A stretch of DNA of 64,000 bases, from NCBI GenBank assembly GCA_945878355.1, contig CAMCTC010000001.1:186001-250000 (forward strand), written 5' to 3'. The translations under genes were made by a program, and so were the position numbers. The number at the start of each line of letters is the position of its first letter. Within the stretch, counting starts at the first letter, position 1. Origin of the DNA: Bordetella parapertussis (GTDB lineage Bacteria; Pseudomonadota; Gammaproteobacteria; Burkholderiales; Burkholderiaceae_C). The notes below the pieces were generated by a model. It was not told the origin of the DNA, ran no database searches, and saw only the letters and a list, made by a program, of their open reading frames with translations. Of this stretch, positions 1 through 10,554 are shown in pieces.

Positions 1-2000
1 CAGTGATCGAAACAGTCAGTTTCGTCGGTTTGAAGGAATTTGACAAAGACACCTTGATCAAGTCGCTCAAGGATTCGGGCATCGGGGAAGGCCTGCCTTT
101 CGACAGGGCACTGGTCGACCGGGCCGAGCAGGAGATCAAGCGCCAGTATCTGTCGCGCAGCCTCTACGGCGCCGAGGTGGTGACGACCATCACCCCGACC
201 GATCGCAACCGCGTCAACGTCAGTTTCGCGATGACTGAAGGCGATGCGGCGCGCATCCGCGAGATCCGCATCGTCGGTGCCAAGGTGTTCTCCGAGGCGA
301 CCTTGACCGCTTTGATGGATTTGACCACCAGCGGCTGGTTGACCTGGTACACCAAGAACGACCGCTACTCGCGTGCCAAGCTCAACGCTGACCTCGACAC
401 CTTGCGTGCTTACTACCTCAATCGCGGCTATCTCGAGTTCAACATCGAGACCGCGCAGGTCACGATTTCGCCCGACAAGCAGGACATCTCCGTCACGATC
501 ACGGTCAAGGAGGGGCAGCCCTATACCGTGACCGCCGTCAGGCTGGTTGGAGACTACCTGGGCAAGGAAGATGAGTTCAAGCAGTTGATTGGCGTTCGCG
601 CTGGCGAGCCTTACCGCGCCGCGGTGGTCACCGCCACAACCAAGGCCTTCACCGATCGTTTCGGCACTTTTGGCTATGCATTTGCGCGCGTCGATGCGCG
701 CACCGAGATCGACCGCGCCAATGGCCAGGTCGCGCTGGTGTTGGCAGCCGAGCCTCAACGCCGCGTCTATGTCCGGCGCATCGACGTTGCGGGCAACACC
801 CGCACCCGCGACGAGGTGGTGCGGCGTGAATTCCGCCAACTCGAGTCGAGCTGGTACGACGGCGAGCGCATCAAGCTGTCGCGTGAGCGGGTCGACCGAC
901 TGGGCTATTTCAAGGATGTCAATGTCGACACCAACGAAGTCGCCGGCACAGCCGACCAGGTCGATCTGGCCGTCGCCGTGACGGAAAAACCCACCGGCAA
1001 TCTGTCGCTCGGACTGAGCTTTTCCAGCGCCGACCGGCTGGCGCTGTCGGCTGCGATCAAACAAGACAATGTGTTCGGATCGGGCAATTACCTGGGATTT
1101 CAGGTCAACACCAGCCAACTCTCGCGCAGCTTGGTCTTGTCCACGGTTGACCCGTATTTCACGGTGGACGGTATCTCTCAAGCGCTCGACCTCTACTACC
1201 GCACCTCGCGACCCTACAACAGTCTGGGCGACCAGTACCAGATCACCAACCCCGGAGGATCCGTGCGTTTCGGCGTGCCGTTCTCCGAGTACGACACCGT
1301 GTTTTTCGGCATCGGTGTCGAGCAGACCAACATCGGCTCATCGGCCGGGATCCCGAACCAGTACTTCGATTACCGCTTCCGCTACGGGCCTGTCTCCACG
1401 TCGGTGCCGCTGACCTTGGGTTGGGCGCGAGACCAGCGCGACAGTGCTCTGACGCCTACCGCAGGGCGTTACCAGCGTGCCAACGTTGAATGGAGTGTGG
1501 CCGGCGATGTGCGGTTCCTGCGAACGAATCTGCAGTACCAGCAGTTTTTCCCTATCTGGCAACGCATCACGCTGGGCATCAACAGCGAACTGGGCTGGGG
1601 CACGGGGCTGGGCGGGCGGCCCTACCCGGTGTTCAAGAATTTCTACGGCGGGGGTTTGGGCTCGGTACGGGTTTTTGAGCAGAACTCGCTGGGTGTGATC
1701 GACCCGACTGGCGCCTATGTCGGCGGCGCCAAGAAGGCCAACCTCAACGTCGAGTTGTACCTCCCGGTGCCTGGAACAGGCAACGACAAGTCGCTGCGCA
1801 TCTTCGGCTTTGCCGATGCCGGCAATGTCTGGCGCGATGGCGAGCGGATCACCGCCGACAGCCTACGTGCTTCGGCGGGTATCGGCTTGTCCTGGATCTC
1901 GCCGGTCGGCCCGCTCAAGCTGAGCTGGGGTTCGCCGATTCGCAAGCAGGCGACAGATAGAATCCAACGTTTCCAATTCCAGATCGGGACTGCGTTCTGA
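1..2000 (+). CDS. bamA: Outer membrane protein assembly factor BamA, 5' end cut by the window
   Basis: BamA is the central pore of the BAM complex, which folds beta-barrel proteins into the outer membrane. The reading frame is open from the window edge, so the GTG at position 3 is not the true start. About 665 residues are visible, compared with about 760-800 in the family; the signal peptide and part of the first POTRA domain lie outside. Residues 1-330 are POTRA repeats. The rest is the Omp85 barrel, ending in the C-terminal phenylalanine (QFQIGTAF) typical of BAM substrates. The stop overlaps the next ATG (TGATG), as expected in the bamA-skp-lpx operon. Confidence 0.97.
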   Translation, partial: VIETVSFVGLKEFDKDTLIKSLKDSGIGEGLPFDRALVDRAEQEIKRQYLSRSLYGAEVVTTITPTDRNRVNVSFAMTEGDAARIREIRIVGAKVFSEATLTALMDLTTSGWLTWYTKNDRYSRAKLNADLDTLRAYYLNRGYLEFNIETAQVTISPDKQDISVTITVKEGQPYTVTAVRLVGDYLGKEDEFKQLIGVRAGEPYRAAVVTATTKAFTDRFGTFGYAFARVDARTEIDRANGQVALVLAAEPQRRVYVRRIDVAGNTRTRDEVVRREFRQLESSWYDGERIKLSRERVDRLGYFKDVNVDTNEVAGTADQVDLAVAVTEKPTGNLSLGLSFSSADRLALSAAIKQDNVFGSGNYLGFQVNTSQLSRSLVLSTVDPYFTVDGISQALDLYYRTSRPYNSLGDQYQITNPGGSVRFGVPFSEYDTVFFGIGVEQTNIGSSAGIPNQYFDYRFRYGPVSTSVPLTLGWARDQRDSALTPTAGRYQRANVEWSVAGDVRFLRTNLQYQQFFPIWQRITLGINSELGWGTGLGGRPYPVFKNFYGGGLGSVRVFEQNSLGVIDPTGAYVGGAKKANLNVELYLPVPGTGNDKSLRIFGFADAGNVWRDGERITADSLRASAGIGLSWISPVGPLKLSWGSPIRKQATDRIQRFQFQIGTAF

Positions 2001-2524
2001 TGACCAAGAAGACCATGAAGTCGTGGGCCATGCTGGCTTGCGTGTCCTTGCTGGCTGCTGCTGGTACCGCACAGGCGCAGGAGCTCAAGATCGGCTATGT
2101 CAACAGCGAGCGGGTGCTTCGCGAAGCGACGCCAGCCAAGGCGGCGCTGGCTCGCATGGAGTCTGACTTCAGCAAGCGCGACAAGGATTTGAACGACCAG
2201 GCAAGCAAGCTCAAGGTCGCGGCCGACAAGCTCGAGAAGGACGCCCCCGCCTTGCCCGAGAGCGAGCGCAATCGGCGCCAGCGCGATCTGGTCGAGCAGG
2301 ACCGAGACCTGCAGCGCAAACGCCGCGAGTTTCAGGAAGATCTCAACCAGCGCCGCAACGAAGAGACCGCCGGTATCGTCGAGCGTGCCAACAAGGTCAT
2401 CAAGGGTATTTTCGAAGGCGAGAAATACGACCTGATCCTGCAAGACGTGGTCTTCGCCAGCGGTCGTGTCGACATCACCGAGAAGGTGATCAAGGCGCTC
2501 AACGCCGCGCCAGCGGCCAAGTAA
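2000..2524 (+). CDS. skp: OmpH/Skp-family periplasmic chaperone
   Basis: This 174-residue protein has an N-terminal signal peptide (hydrophobic core [13 protein letters not shown], probable cleavage after AQA near residue 24). A long charged alpha-helical region from about 45 to 130 is rich in K, E, R and Q, as in the tentacle helices of Skp. Skp trimers hold unfolded outer-membrane proteins in the periplasm and deliver them to BamA, encoded directly upstream with a one-base stop/start overlap. Length and position between bamA and lpxD match the family. Confidence 0.94.
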   Translation: MTKKTMKSWAMLACVSLLAAAGTAQAQELKIGYVNSERVLREATPAKAALARMESDFSKRDKDLNDQASKLKVAADKLEKDAPALPESERNRRQRDLVEQDRDLQRKRREFQEDLNQRRNEETAGIVERANKVIKGIFEGEKYDLILQDVVFASGRVDITEKVIKALNAAPAAK

Positions 2525-2528
2525 GCGT

Positions 2529-3575
2529 TTGGCCGCCGAGCCGCTGCGGTTGGCCGACATCGTCGCCGCGCTAGGCGGCGAACTGTGCGGTGATGGTCAG
2601 ACTGTCATCACGATGCTGGCGCCGCTGGAGTCGGCCGATGCTGCCAGCCTGAGTTTCCTGTCGAACCCACGCTACGGCGCCCAGCTCGCGGCTTCTGCGG
2701 CGGCCTGTGTGATTGTCTCGCCCGGCATGCGCGAAGCTGCGCTGGCGCGCGGATCGGCCATCGTTGCTGCCGACCCATACCTCTACTTTGCGCGCCTGAC
2801 CCAATGGTGGGCTGCGCGCACTAGACGCCAGCCTGTGCCTGGCGTTCATCCCAGTGCCGTGGTCGAACCCGGCGTTCGGCTGCACCCCAGCGCATCGGTG
2901 GCGGCGATGGCCTACATCGGTGCCGGTGCGGTGATTGATGCCGGCGCGGTGATCGGCAGCCACTGCCACATCGGTGCGGATGCATCGGTGGGCGAGGCCA
3001 CACGCCTGGCGGCCCGTGTCACGCTGGGCGAGGCCTGTCGGATCGGTGTCCGAGGCATCGTCCATTCGGGCGTGGTGATCGGCGCGGATGGTTTCGGTTT
3101 TGCCCCCGATGGCCAAGGTGACGAGGCACGCTGGGAAAAGATAGAGCAGCTCGGGGCAGTGCGCATTGGCGATGACGTGGAGATCGGTGCCAACACCTGT
3201 ATCGACCGCGGTGCGCTGGCCGACACCTTGATCGACGAGGGTGTCAAGCTCGACAACCTGATCCAGATCGGCCACAACGTTCGCATCGGCGCGCACAGCG
3301 CGATGGCCGGTTGCGTTGGTATCGCTGGCAGCGCCAAGATCGGTCGCCATTGCACCGCGGGTGGCGGCGCGATCATCCTGGGTCATCTGGAACTGGTCGA
3401 CCATGTGCACATCACCGCAGCGACGGTGATCACACGCTCGATCTGGAAGCCTGGTCAGTACAGCGGCCTGTTTCCCTTCGATGACAATGCGTCCTGGGAA
3501 AAGAACGCGGCCACGCTGCGCCAACTGCATGGGCTGCGCGATCGCTTGCGTGCGCTGGAGAAGAAACAAACATGA
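2529..3575 (+). CDS. lpxD: UDP-3-O-acylglucosamine N-acyltransferase LpxD
   Basis: LpxD transfers the second hydroxyacyl chain from acyl-ACP onto UDP-3-O-acylglucosamine, the third step of lipid A synthesis in the cytoplasm. The 348 residues show the N-terminal uridine-binding domain (1-100) and then left-handed beta-helix hexapeptide repeats ([20 protein letters not shown] and others). The segment [12 protein letters not shown] carries the catalytic histidine at about residue 249. A TTG start four bases after the skp stop is assumed because the family N-terminus ([14 protein letters not shown]) begins there. The end overlaps the fabZ start. Confidence 0.96.
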   Translation: MAAEPLRLADIVAALGGELCGDGQTVITMLAPLESADAASLSFLSNPRYGAQLAASAAACVIVSPGMREAALARGSAIVAADPYLYFARLTQWWAARTRRQPVPGVHPSAVVEPGVRLHPSASVAAMAYIGAGAVIDAGAVIGSHCHIGADASVGEATRLAARVTLGEACRIGVRGIVHSGVVIGADGFGFAPDGQGDEARWEKIEQLGAVRIGDDVEIGANTCIDRGALADTLIDEGVKLDNLIQIGHNVRIGAHSAMAGCVGIAGSAKIGRHCTAGGGAIILGHLELVDHVHITAATVITRSIWKPGQYSGLFPFDDNASWEKNAATLRQLHGLRDRLRALEKKQT

Positions 3576-4024
3576 CTGCCGCCGTGCTCGACATCCACCG
3601 CATCCTCAAGCTGCTGCCGCACCGCTACCCATTCTTACTGGTCGACCGGGTGATTGAATTCGAGCGCGACAAGCGTATCAAGGCGCTGAAGAACGTCACG
3701 ATCAACGAGCCTTTCTTCAACGGCCATTTTCCGCACCGGCCAGTGATGCCGGGCGTGTTGATGATCGAGGCCTTGGCGCAGACTGCCGCGCTGCTGTCTT
3801 TTGAGTCGATGGGCGAGGCACCCGACGAGGACACGGTGGTCTATTTTCTGGGCATCGACGGCGCACGCTTCAAGCGCGTGGTCGAGCCCGGCGACCAATT
3901 GATTCTTGAAGCCAGCCTCGAGCGCGCCAAGGCCGGGATCTACAAGTACAAGACCCGCGCCAGCGTTGATGGCCACACAGCGGTTGAGGCCGAGTTGATG
4001 TGCACGATGCGCAAGCTCAGCTGA
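3572..4024 (+). CDS. fabZ: 3-hydroxyacyl-[ACP] dehydratase FabZ
   Basis: FabZ dehydrates beta-hydroxyacyl-ACP in fatty acid elongation and competes with LpxA/LpxD for hydroxyacyl-ACP. This explains its conserved place between lpxD and lpxA. The 150-residue hot-dog fold protein has [14 protein letters not shown] near the N-terminus and the active-site segment [20 protein letters not shown], containing the catalytic His and Glu. The ATG overlaps the lpxD stop by four bases. Confidence 0.97.
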   Translation: MTAAVLDIHRILKLLPHRYPFLLVDRVIEFERDKRIKALKNVTINEPFFNGHFPHRPVMPGVLMIEALAQTAALLSFESMGEAPDEDTVVYFLGIDGARFKRVVEPGDQLILEASLERAKAGIYKYKTRASVDGHTAVEAELMCTMRKLS

Positions 4025-4036
4025 GTTCGGCCAAGC

Positions 4037-4825
4037 ATGAGTCGTATCCACGCCACCGCGCTGGTCGCGCTGCGGGCCGAACTGGCTGACGATGTCAGCG
4101 TCGGCCCTTATTCGGTGATCGGCGCCGATGTTCGTATCGGACCTGGCAGCAGCATTGGTCCGCACTGCGTCGTCGAGGGTCACACCACGATAGGCCGCGA
4201 CAACCGGATCTTCCAGTTCGCCTCGATCGGCGCCGAGCCCCAAGACAAGAAATACGCCGGCGAGCCCACGCGCCTCGAAATCGGCGACCGCAACACGATT
4301 CGCGAGTTCGTCACGATCAACACCGGCACGGTGCAGGACCTAGGCCTGACCGCCTTGGGCGACGACAACTGGATCATGGCCTATGTGCACATCGCGCACG
4401 ATTGCCGCATTGGCAACCACACCATCATTGCAAATGCGACACAGCTCGGAGGCCATGTGCACCTGGGCGACTGGGTGTTTCTGGGCGGGCTCTCGGGCGT
4501 GCACCAGTTCGTCCGCGTCGGTGCGCATGCGATGACGGGTTTCCAGACCCGCTTGTCGCAAGACTTGCCGCCCTATGTCACGGCCGCGGGCAATCCGGCC
4601 AGCGCCACTGGCATCAACGCCGAAGGCCTGCGCCGGCGGGACTTTTCGCCCGAACGCATCGCGCAGGTCAAGCAGATGCACCGACTGCTTTATCGGCAAG
4701 GGCTGACATTGGCTGACGGCGTCAACGCGATCGCCGGCTTGAAGGGTCAGCTCGAAGGCAGCGACGACGACATCGCGCTGATGCTCGATTTCCTGGCCCA
4801 TGCCGATCGCGGCATCGTCCGCTGA
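4037..4825 (+). CDS. lpxA: UDP-N-acetylglucosamine O-acyltransferase LpxA
   Basis: LpxA catalyses the first step of lipid A synthesis, O-acylation of UDP-GlcNAc from 3-hydroxyacyl-ACP. The 262 residues begin [13 protein letters not shown] and run through hexapeptide repeats. The catalytic histidine region reads [12 protein letters not shown] at about 115-126, followed by [13 protein letters not shown] and the helical C-terminal domain. Length equals the E. coli enzyme. The last 26 bases overlap the start assigned to lpxB, suggesting translational coupling. Confidence 0.97.
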   Translation: MSRIHATALVALRAELADDVSVGPYSVIGADVRIGPGSSIGPHCVVEGHTTIGRDNRIFQFASIGAEPQDKKYAGEPTRLEIGDRNTIREFVTINTGTVQDLGLTALGDDNWIMAYVHIAHDCRIGNHTIIANATQLGGHVHLGDWVFLGGLSGVHQFVRVGAHAMTGFQTRLSQDLPPYVTAAGNPASATGINAEGLRRRDFSPERIAQVKQMHRLLYRQGLTLADGVNAIAGLKGQLEGSDDDIALMLDFLAHADRGIVR

Positions 4826-5972
4826 GGCCTTGGCCTCAGACCCGCTGCGGCTGGCGCTGGTCGCAGGGGAAGCTTCGGGCGACCTCCTCGGTGGTCTGCT
4901 GTTGCAGGGCTTGAAAGCCCGTTGGCCCGATCTGCAGTCCTTCGGCATTGGTGGCCCCAAGCTCGTCGCTCAGGGGCTGGACCCCTGGTGGCCGCATGAG
5001 CGGCTCGCGGTGTTCGGCTATGTCGACGCGATCGGGCGATTGCCCGAACTGCTGCGAATTCGCCGCCAGTTGGGTGATCGTTTGCTGCGTGACCGGCCCT
5101 CGGTCTTCATCGGCATCGACGCGCCCGACTTCAATTTCGGCCTCGAGAAGCGGCTGCGCGACGCCGGGATCAAGACCGTCCACTTTGTCTGTCCGTCGAT
5201 CTGGGCCTGGCGCGGCGAGCGGGTGGCCAAACTCGCTCGTGCGGCCGACCATGTGCTGTGTTTGTTTCCGTTCGAGCCGGCGCTGCTTCGCCAGCACGGT
5301 ATCGCCGCCACTTTCGTCGGCCACCCGTTGGCCGATGCCATCGCCATGGAGCCGCCGCGCGCAGCGGCTCGGTCGGCGCTCGGTCTGGCCGATGACGACA
5401 AGGTGGTGGCATTGCTGCCTGGCAGCCGGCGCAGCGAGATCGCCCAGATCGCGCCGTTGCTGCTCGCCGCCGCAGCCTTGATGCAGCGCCAACGCCCCGG
5501 CCTGCGCTTCGTGATGCCCTTGGTGCCAGGGCTGCGGGCCCTGGTCGAGCCCATGCTCGCGGCACAAGGCCGGGGGCTGGCTTTGGAGCTGCTCGACGGT
5601 CGCTCACATGAGGCGCTGGCGGCCTGCGACCTCACCTTGGTGGCCAGCGGTACGGCCACGCTCGAGGCTGCGCTGTTCAAGCGGCCTATGGTCATCACCT
5701 ACCGTCTGGCCTGGCTGAACTGGCAGCGCATGAAGCGCATGAGCTACCAGCCCTGGTTTGGTCTGCCCAACATCCTGGCCCGTGAGTTCATCGTGCCCGA
5801 GCTGATCCAGGATGCCGCCACGCCCGAGGCGCTGGCTCGCGAGGGCCTGGCTTGGCTGGCTGATGCCAGCCGGGTCGAGGCACTGGTCCGTCGTTTCACC
5901 GATATGCACCACAGCTTGCGCCAGCACACGGCGCAGAAGGCCACCGATGCGATTGCCCAAGTCCTTGCTTGA
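4800..5972 (+). CDS. lpxB: Lipid-A-disaccharide synthase LpxB
   Basis: LpxB (glycosyltransferase family 19) joins UDP-diacylglucosamine and lipid X into the tetraacyl disaccharide at the inner membrane. The 390 residues show the family segments [43 protein letters not shown] and [20 protein letters not shown]. The start overlaps lpxA by 26 bases; the ATG lies 33 residues before the conserved LVAGEASGD motif, so a slightly later start is possible. The end overlaps rnhB by 26 bases. Confidence 0.96.
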   Translation: MPIAASSAEALASDPLRLALVAGEASGDLLGGLLLQGLKARWPDLQSFGIGGPKLVAQGLDPWWPHERLAVFGYVDAIGRLPELLRIRRQLGDRLLRDRPSVFIGIDAPDFNFGLEKRLRDAGIKTVHFVCPSIWAWRGERVAKLARAADHVLCLFPFEPALLRQHGIAATFVGHPLADAIAMEPPRAAARSALGLADDDKVVALLPGSRRSEIAQIAPLLLAAAALMQRQRPGLRFVMPLVPGLRALVEPMLAAQGRGLALELLDGRSHEALAACDLTLVASGTATLEAALFKRPMVITYRLAWLNWQRMKRMSYQPWFGLPNILAREFIVPELIQDAATPEALAREGLAWLADASRVEALVRRFTDMHHSLRQHTAQKATDAIAQVLA

Positions 5973-6582
5973 GCTGCTGGGCCCGGACTGGGACCGTCCT
6001 GGCTTGGTCGCTGGTGTCGATGAAGCCGGCCGCGGTCCACTGGCCGGCCCGGTAGTGGCAGCTGCGGTGATCCTCGACGACCGGCAGCCGATCGCCGGAT
6101 TGGCCGACTCCAAGGTGTTGAGCCCGCGCAAGCGGGAGCGCTTGTTCGACGAGATCCGCGCCAAGGCGCTGGCTTGCTGCATCGCCGAGGCCAGCGTTGA
6201 GGAGATCGACCGCCTGAACATCCTGCAAGCCAGCTTGCTGGCGATGCGCCGTGCGGTCGAAGGCTTGCGCCTGGTGCCTCGCCGGGTGTTGGTCGACGGC
6301 AATCAGCTGCCGGCCTTGAACATGCCGGCCGCGGCCATCGTCAGCGGCGATGCCAAGGTGCCGGCGATCTCGGCCGCCTCCATCCTGGCCAAGGTCTACC
6401 GCGATCGACTCTGCCTGGCGCTTGACCGAGACTATCCCGATTACGGTTTCGCTGCGCACAAAGGCTACCCCACGGCCGCGCATCTGGCGGCATTGCGCCA
6501 GCACGGCGCCTGCCCGGTGCACCGCCGCAGCTATGCGCCCGTTCGCGCGGTGCTGTTGGCAGCGGACGGTGGCACACCTTGA
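5947..6582 (+). CDS. rnhB: Ribonuclease HII
   Basis: RNase HII cleaves the RNA strand of RNA/DNA hybrids and removes misinserted ribonucleotides. The 211-residue product has [19 protein letters not shown] (acidic catalytic D-E), [15 protein letters not shown], and the later acidic and structural segments [19 protein letters not shown]. The ATG at 5947 was chosen because the conserved domain starts about 20 residues later; upstream codons in this frame are a shadow of lpxB. The lpx-rnhB order is usual in Proteobacteria. Confidence 0.96.
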   Translation: MRLPKSLLELLGPDWDRPGLVAGVDEAGRGPLAGPVVAAAVILDDRQPIAGLADSKVLSPRKRERLFDEIRAKALACCIAEASVEEIDRLNILQASLLAMRRAVEGLRLVPRRVLVDGNQLPALNMPAAAIVSGDAKVPAISAASILAKVYRDRLCLALDRDYPDYGFAAHKGYPTAAHLAALRQHGACPVHRRSYAPVRAVLLAADGGTP

Positions 6583-7367
6583 TCGAACCGGTCACGCTCA
6601 GCGCGCGCGACAACCCCTTGCTCGTCAGGCTGCGCAAGCTCGCGCGCGACCCTGGCGCTTACCGCAAACTCGGCATGCTGTGGCTCGAAGGCGAGCACCT
6701 GTGTACTGCGCTGCAGGCGCGAGGCCTGCAGCCGGTTCAGGCCGTGGTGGCCGACAGCGCCTGGGCTCAGCCGACGCTGCGTGCCTTGGCGTGCTCGGCG
6801 CCGCGGGTGGTTCGGGTCAGCGACGCGCTGTTCGACGGTTTCAGCGCGCTCGAGTCACCGGCTCGATTGGGCTTCTTGTTGACCCTGCCCAAGGCCCCGG
6901 CGATCGATCCTGATTCAGCCACGGTGGTGCTCGACCGGTTGCAGGATGCCGGCAATGTCGGCAGCATCCTGCGCAGCGCGGCGGCTTTTGGTGTCGGCCA
7001 GGTGCTTGCGCTGCAGGGCACGGCGGGCCTGTGGTCGCCCAAGGTCTTGCGCGCCGGCATGGGCGCGCATTTCGGCCTGCGACTGGTCGAAGGCCTGGTG
7101 CCTGACGATTTGGCGGCGCTTCGGGTACCGCTGGTCGGCACCTCGTTGGCGACCGACCAAACGCTGCACAGCGCCCGCCTGCCGCAGCCCTGCGCTTGGG
7201 TGTTGGGCCATGAAGGCCAGGGTGTCGCGCCCGACCTGCTGGCGCGCTGCGCCCAGGTGCTGCGCATCCCTCAGCCCGGCGGCGAGGAGTCACTCAACGT
7301 CGCGGCAGCTGCTGCCGTGTGCCTTTACGAATCGCTTCGGCGCAGCCTGGTCTTGCCTGCGGCCTGA
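6579..7367 (+). CDS. TrmH/SpoU-family RNA methyltransferase
   Basis: This SPOUT-class 2'-O-methyltransferase has 262 residues. An N-terminal RNA-substrate-binding domain (about 1-95, starting [20 protein letters not shown]) is followed by the knotted catalytic domain with [20 protein letters not shown] (motif 1), [10 protein letters not shown] (motif 2) and [18 protein letters not shown] (motif 3). The exact rRNA or tRNA target cannot be told from sequence. The start is a TTG whose last bases overlap the rnhB stop. Confidence 0.9.
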   Translation: MIEPVTLSARDNPLLVRLRKLARDPGAYRKLGMLWLEGEHLCTALQARGLQPVQAVVADSAWAQPTLRALACSAPRVVRVSDALFDGFSALESPARLGFLLTLPKAPAIDPDSATVVLDRLQDAGNVGSILRSAAAFGVGQVLALQGTAGLWSPKVLRAGMGAHFGLRLVEGLVPDDLAALRVPLVGTSLATDQTLHSARLPQPCAWVLGHEGQGVAPDLLARCAQVLRIPQPGGEESLNVAAAAAVCLYESLRRSLVLPAA

Positions 7368-7393
7368 CGTGCCGGGGCTTCAGACCGCTGCGG

Positions 7394-7663
7394 CGCGTTG
7401 TTGACGAGCGCGTCGATGCGGCCGAAATAGCCTTCGGTTTGTTCGGTAGCGTCTGTCACCTGGGCTGGTTGCGACACGTCGCAGTGGATCGCCAGCACGC
7501 GCGATGGGTCGTCGATCGCGGCTTCGGTGGCGCGCAGCGTGGTTGCGTCGTTGTCCCACAGCGCGACGCGGTGGCCATGGGTCAGGAACCATTGCGCCAC
7601 GGCCAGGCCGATGCCTCGTGCGCCGCCGATGACCACTGCGACCGGGGAGGAGGATGCCGTCAT
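7394..7663 (-). pseudogene. Truncated short-chain dehydrogenase/reductase (N-terminal relic)
   Basis: The first 90 residues read as an SDR Rossmann domain: AVVIGGARGIGLAVAQWFL (TGxxxGIG-type cofactor loop), the acidic residues after the second strand (LWDND), CDVSQ, and the NNA motif in ALVNNA. After NNA the similarity stops, and the frame runs on a further 22 codons of low-complexity sequence into the 3' end of the neighbouring methyltransferase gene. The catalytic Ser-Tyr-Lys half is absent, so no dehydrogenase can be made. It lies divergent to the thiolase gene and is probably a remnant of the same catabolic cluster. Confidence 0.75.
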
Positions 7664-7757
7664 GAAGTCGCCAGAAGCTTGAAAATCGACGGACCTCGAG
7701 CCTATGTCGGCGACACTCGGGATCTGGCGCGCATCGCCGAGGCTTTAGGAGACCCAT

Positions 7758-8927
7758 ATGTCTATCCCGCACATCATCGGCTGGGGCCACACCCCGTTCG
7801 GCAAACTCGACGCCATCGATGCCGAGGATTTGTTTCGCGACGCCGCGCTTCAGGCCATCGCGAGTGCCGGGCTGGATGCGGCCGACATCGACGGCGTGTT
7901 CGTCGGCCATTTCAATGGTGGTTTCCTGCGCCAGGATTTCAGCGGTGCAATGGCCGCACTCGCCATTCCCGCGCTGCGGCACACGCCATCGGTTCGGCTG
8001 GAGAACGCCTGCGCGACCGGATCGGCAGCGATCTGGGCAGCGCTCGACGCGCTGGGCAGCGGCCGGCTCAAGAGAGTGTTGGTGGTGGGATTCGAGAAGA
8101 TGAACACCATGCCCAATGCGCAGATCGGCGAGGTGCTGCTGCGCTGCTCCTATGTCGCGGAGGAAGGCAACACACCGGGTGGTTTCGCAGGCGTGTTCGG
8201 CCAGATCACCGCCGGTTATTTCGAGCGCTTCGGTGACCAGAGCGACGCGCTGGCAGCGATCTCTGCGAAGAACCACGCCAATGGCGTGCACAACCCTTAC
8301 GCCCACATGCGGCGCGACCTGGGCTTCGATTTCTGCCGCCAGCCGTCGGACAAGAACCCTTTTGTCGCCGGTCCGCTCAAGCGCAGCGACTGCTCGCTGG
8401 TGTCGGACGGCGCGGCTGCGCTGGTGCTGTCGCTGGAGCCTGTCGCTGGCGCGCAGGTGCCGGCTGTGCGCTGGCGCTCGCGCACCCAGGTCAACGAATT
8501 CCTGCCCTTGTCGCGCCGCGATCCGACCCGCTTCGAGGGTGCCGCGCTGGCCTGGTCACGCGGCTTGGCGGATGCAGGCGCCACGCTGGATGATCTGCAT
8601 TTCGTCGAGACCCATGACTGCTTCACGATCGCTGAATTGCTGGAGTACGAGGCCATGGGCCTGGCGCCCCACGGCCAGGGCGCGCGGGTGATCCTGGACG
8701 GTGTCACCCTCAAGGGTGGCCGGCTGCCGGTCAACCCTTCAGGCGGCTTGAAGTCGCGCGGCCACCCGATCGGCGCGACCGGCGTGTCTCAGCATGTGAT
8801 GGCCGCGATGCAGCTCTCGGGCACTGCAGGTGACATGCAGGTACCCAATGCCAGGCTGGGCGCGGTGTTCAACATGGGTGGTGCGGCGGTGGCCAACTAC
8901 CTGAGCGTGCTCGAAGCGGTGGGCTGA
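7758..8927 (+). CDS. Thiolase-family acetyl-CoA acyltransferase (SCP-x/lipid-transfer type)
   Basis: This 389-residue thiolase-fold enzyme is predicted to cleave or condense acyl-CoA thioesters. The nucleophilic cysteine is probably the one in LENACATGSAAI near residue 87. The C-terminal part carries ETHDCFTIAELLEYE and NPSGGLKSRGHPIGATG, with the conserved GHP motif. The segment order is that of the acetyl-CoA acetyltransferase group related to SCP-x rather than classical FadA/PhaA. A GGAG-type ribosome site (ttaggagacccatatg) precedes the ATG. The acyl-CoA ligase begins 5 bases downstream, so the two probably form one operon for degrading a carboxylic acid; the substrate is unknown. Confidence 0.88.
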   Translation: MSIPHIIGWGHTPFGKLDAIDAEDLFRDAALQAIASAGLDAADIDGVFVGHFNGGFLRQDFSGAMAALAIPALRHTPSVRLENACATGSAAIWAALDALGSGRLKRVLVVGFEKMNTMPNAQIGEVLLRCSYVAEEGNTPGGFAGVFGQITAGYFERFGDQSDALAAISAKNHANGVHNPYAHMRRDLGFDFCRQPSDKNPFVAGPLKRSDCSLVSDGAAALVLSLEPVAGAQVPAVRWRSRTQVNEFLPLSRRDPTRFEGAALAWSRGLADAGATLDDLHFVETHDCFTIAELLEYEAMGLAPHGQGARVILDGVTLKGGRLPVNPSGGLKSRGHPIGATGVSQHVMAAMQLSGTAGDMQVPNARLGAVFNMGGAAVANYLSVLEAVG

Positions 8928-8932
8928 AGGCG

Positions 8933-10528
8933 ATGCATGCCGCACAGACCTGCAACCTGGCGCGCCTGCTCAGCGACACAGCCCGGTTGTGGCCGGACCG
9001 CACCGCGCTGATCCAAGGTGAACAGCGTTGGACCTGGGCTCAGATCGATGCCCGGGTGGACGCGCTCGTGGCCGCGCTGCGCTCGCTAGGGCTCAAGAAG
9101 GGCGACCGCATCCTGCTGCAGTCGCGCAACAACCTGGCGATGTTCGAGAGCGGCTGGGCCGCATTCCGGATGGGCTGCATCTGGGTGCCGACCAACTTCA
9201 GACTGGCGCCTAGCGAGGTGGCCTATCTGGCGGCGTCTAGCGGCGCGGTGACGATGCTGGTCGAGCCGCTGTTCGCCGACCATGCGCAGGCGGCCAGTTC
9301 AGCTGCGCCGGCGCTAGCGCAGCTGGTCTGGATCGGCGATCCGCCGGCAGGCGGGCTGTCTTACGAGGGGCTGGTCGAACAGCACCTGGGCGCTGCGCCT
9401 GCCGAGGTCACCGTGAGCCATGACGACCCGCTGTGGTTCTTCTACACCTCTGGCACCACCGGCAAGCCCAAGGCAGCAGTCCTGACCCACGGCCAGATGG
9501 CGTTTGTCGTCACGAATCATCTTGCCGATCTGATCCCCGGCACCACCGAGCAGGACGTTTCGATCGCGGTGGCGCCGCTGTCGCATGGCGCGGGCATCCA
9601 TGCACTGCTCAATGTCGCGCGCGGCGCGGCCACCGTGCTGCTGGCGAGCGAGAAGATGGACCCGGCACTGGTCTGGCTTTTGATCGAGCGCCACCGCGTC
9701 AGCAACCTGTTCACCGTGCCGACCATCGTCAAGATGCTGGTCGAGCACCCTGCAGTCGATCAGCACGACCATTCATCGCTGCGCTTCATGGTCTATGCCG
9801 GTGCGCCGATGTACCGCGCCGACCAGCGGCTGGCGCTGCAAAAGCTCGGACTGGTGCTGGTGCAGTACTTTGGCCTGGGCGAGGTGACCGGCTGCATCAC
9901 CGTGCTGCCAGCGCGCATGCACTCGGCCGATGATGCCGACCCCAATGCGCACATCGGCGCTTGCGGCCTGCCGCGCACCGGCATGGAGGTGGCGGTGCTC
10001 GACGACCAGATGAAGCCACTGGCGGTGGGCCAGGTTGGCGAGATCTGCGTTCGCGGGCCGGCGGTGTTCGCCGGCTACCACGACAACCCCGAGGCCAGCG
10101 CGAAGGCCTTGCGCGGCGGCTGGTTCCACACCGGCGATCTGGGCACGCTGGATGCGCGCGGCCTGCTCTTCATCACCGGTCGCGAGTCTGACATGTACAT
10201 CTCGGGCGGGTCCAATGTCTACCCGCGCGAGGCCGAGGAGTTGCTGTTGAGCCATCCCGGCGTGGCCGAGGTGGCGGTGCTGGGCGTGCCCGACCGCCAG
10301 TGGGGCGAGGTTGGCGTGGCCGTGGTGGTGCGTTGCGTCGGCGCCGACGCTGTCAGCGCCGACGCGCTCATGGCGTTTCTGGACGGGCGCTTGGCGCGCT
10401 ACCGCTGGCCGCGCCAAATCTTCTTCTGGGACAGCTTGCCAAAATCGGGCTACGGCAAGATCACCAAGAACGAGGTGCGTGCGTTGTTGTTGGTACGTGG
10501 AGACGTTCAACACGTCAGTGCTGATTGA
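8933..10528 (+). CDS. AMP-binding acyl-CoA synthetase
   Basis: This 531-residue ANL-superfamily ligase activates a carboxylate to its CoA thioester through an acyl-adenylate. The P-loop YTSGTTGKPKAAVLTHGQ is followed by the acyl pocket segment YFGLGEVTGCIT, the GWFHTGDLG motif and the C-terminal hinge GRESDMYISGGSNVYP. The catalytic lysine is in PKSGYGKITKNEVR close to the end. It is translationally linked to the thiolase. Fatty, aromatic or terpenoid acid substrates are all possible. Confidence 0.9.
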   Translation: MHAAQTCNLARLLSDTARLWPDRTALIQGEQRWTWAQIDARVDALVAALRSLGLKKGDRILLQSRNNLAMFESGWAAFRMGCIWVPTNFRLAPSEVAYLAASSGAVTMLVEPLFADHAQAASSAAPALAQLVWIGDPPAGGLSYEGLVEQHLGAAPAEVTVSHDDPLWFFYTSGTTGKPKAAVLTHGQMAFVVTNHLADLIPGTTEQDVSIAVAPLSHGAGIHALLNVARGAATVLLASEKMDPALVWLLIERHRVSNLFTVPTIVKMLVEHPAVDQHDHSSLRFMVYAGAPMYRADQRLALQKLGLVLVQYFGLGEVTGCITVLPARMHSADDADPNAHIGACGLPRTGMEVAVLDDQMKPLAVGQVGEICVRGPAVFAGYHDNPEASAKALRGGWFHTGDLGTLDARGLLFITGRESDMYISGGSNVYPREAEELLLSHPGVAEVAVLGVPDRQWGEVGVAVVVRCVGADAVSADALMAFLDGRLARYRWPRQIFFWDSLPKSGYGKITKNEVRALLLVRGDVQHVSAD

Positions 10529-10554
10529 TTTTTTCGAAGGCACGGCTGTCCTTG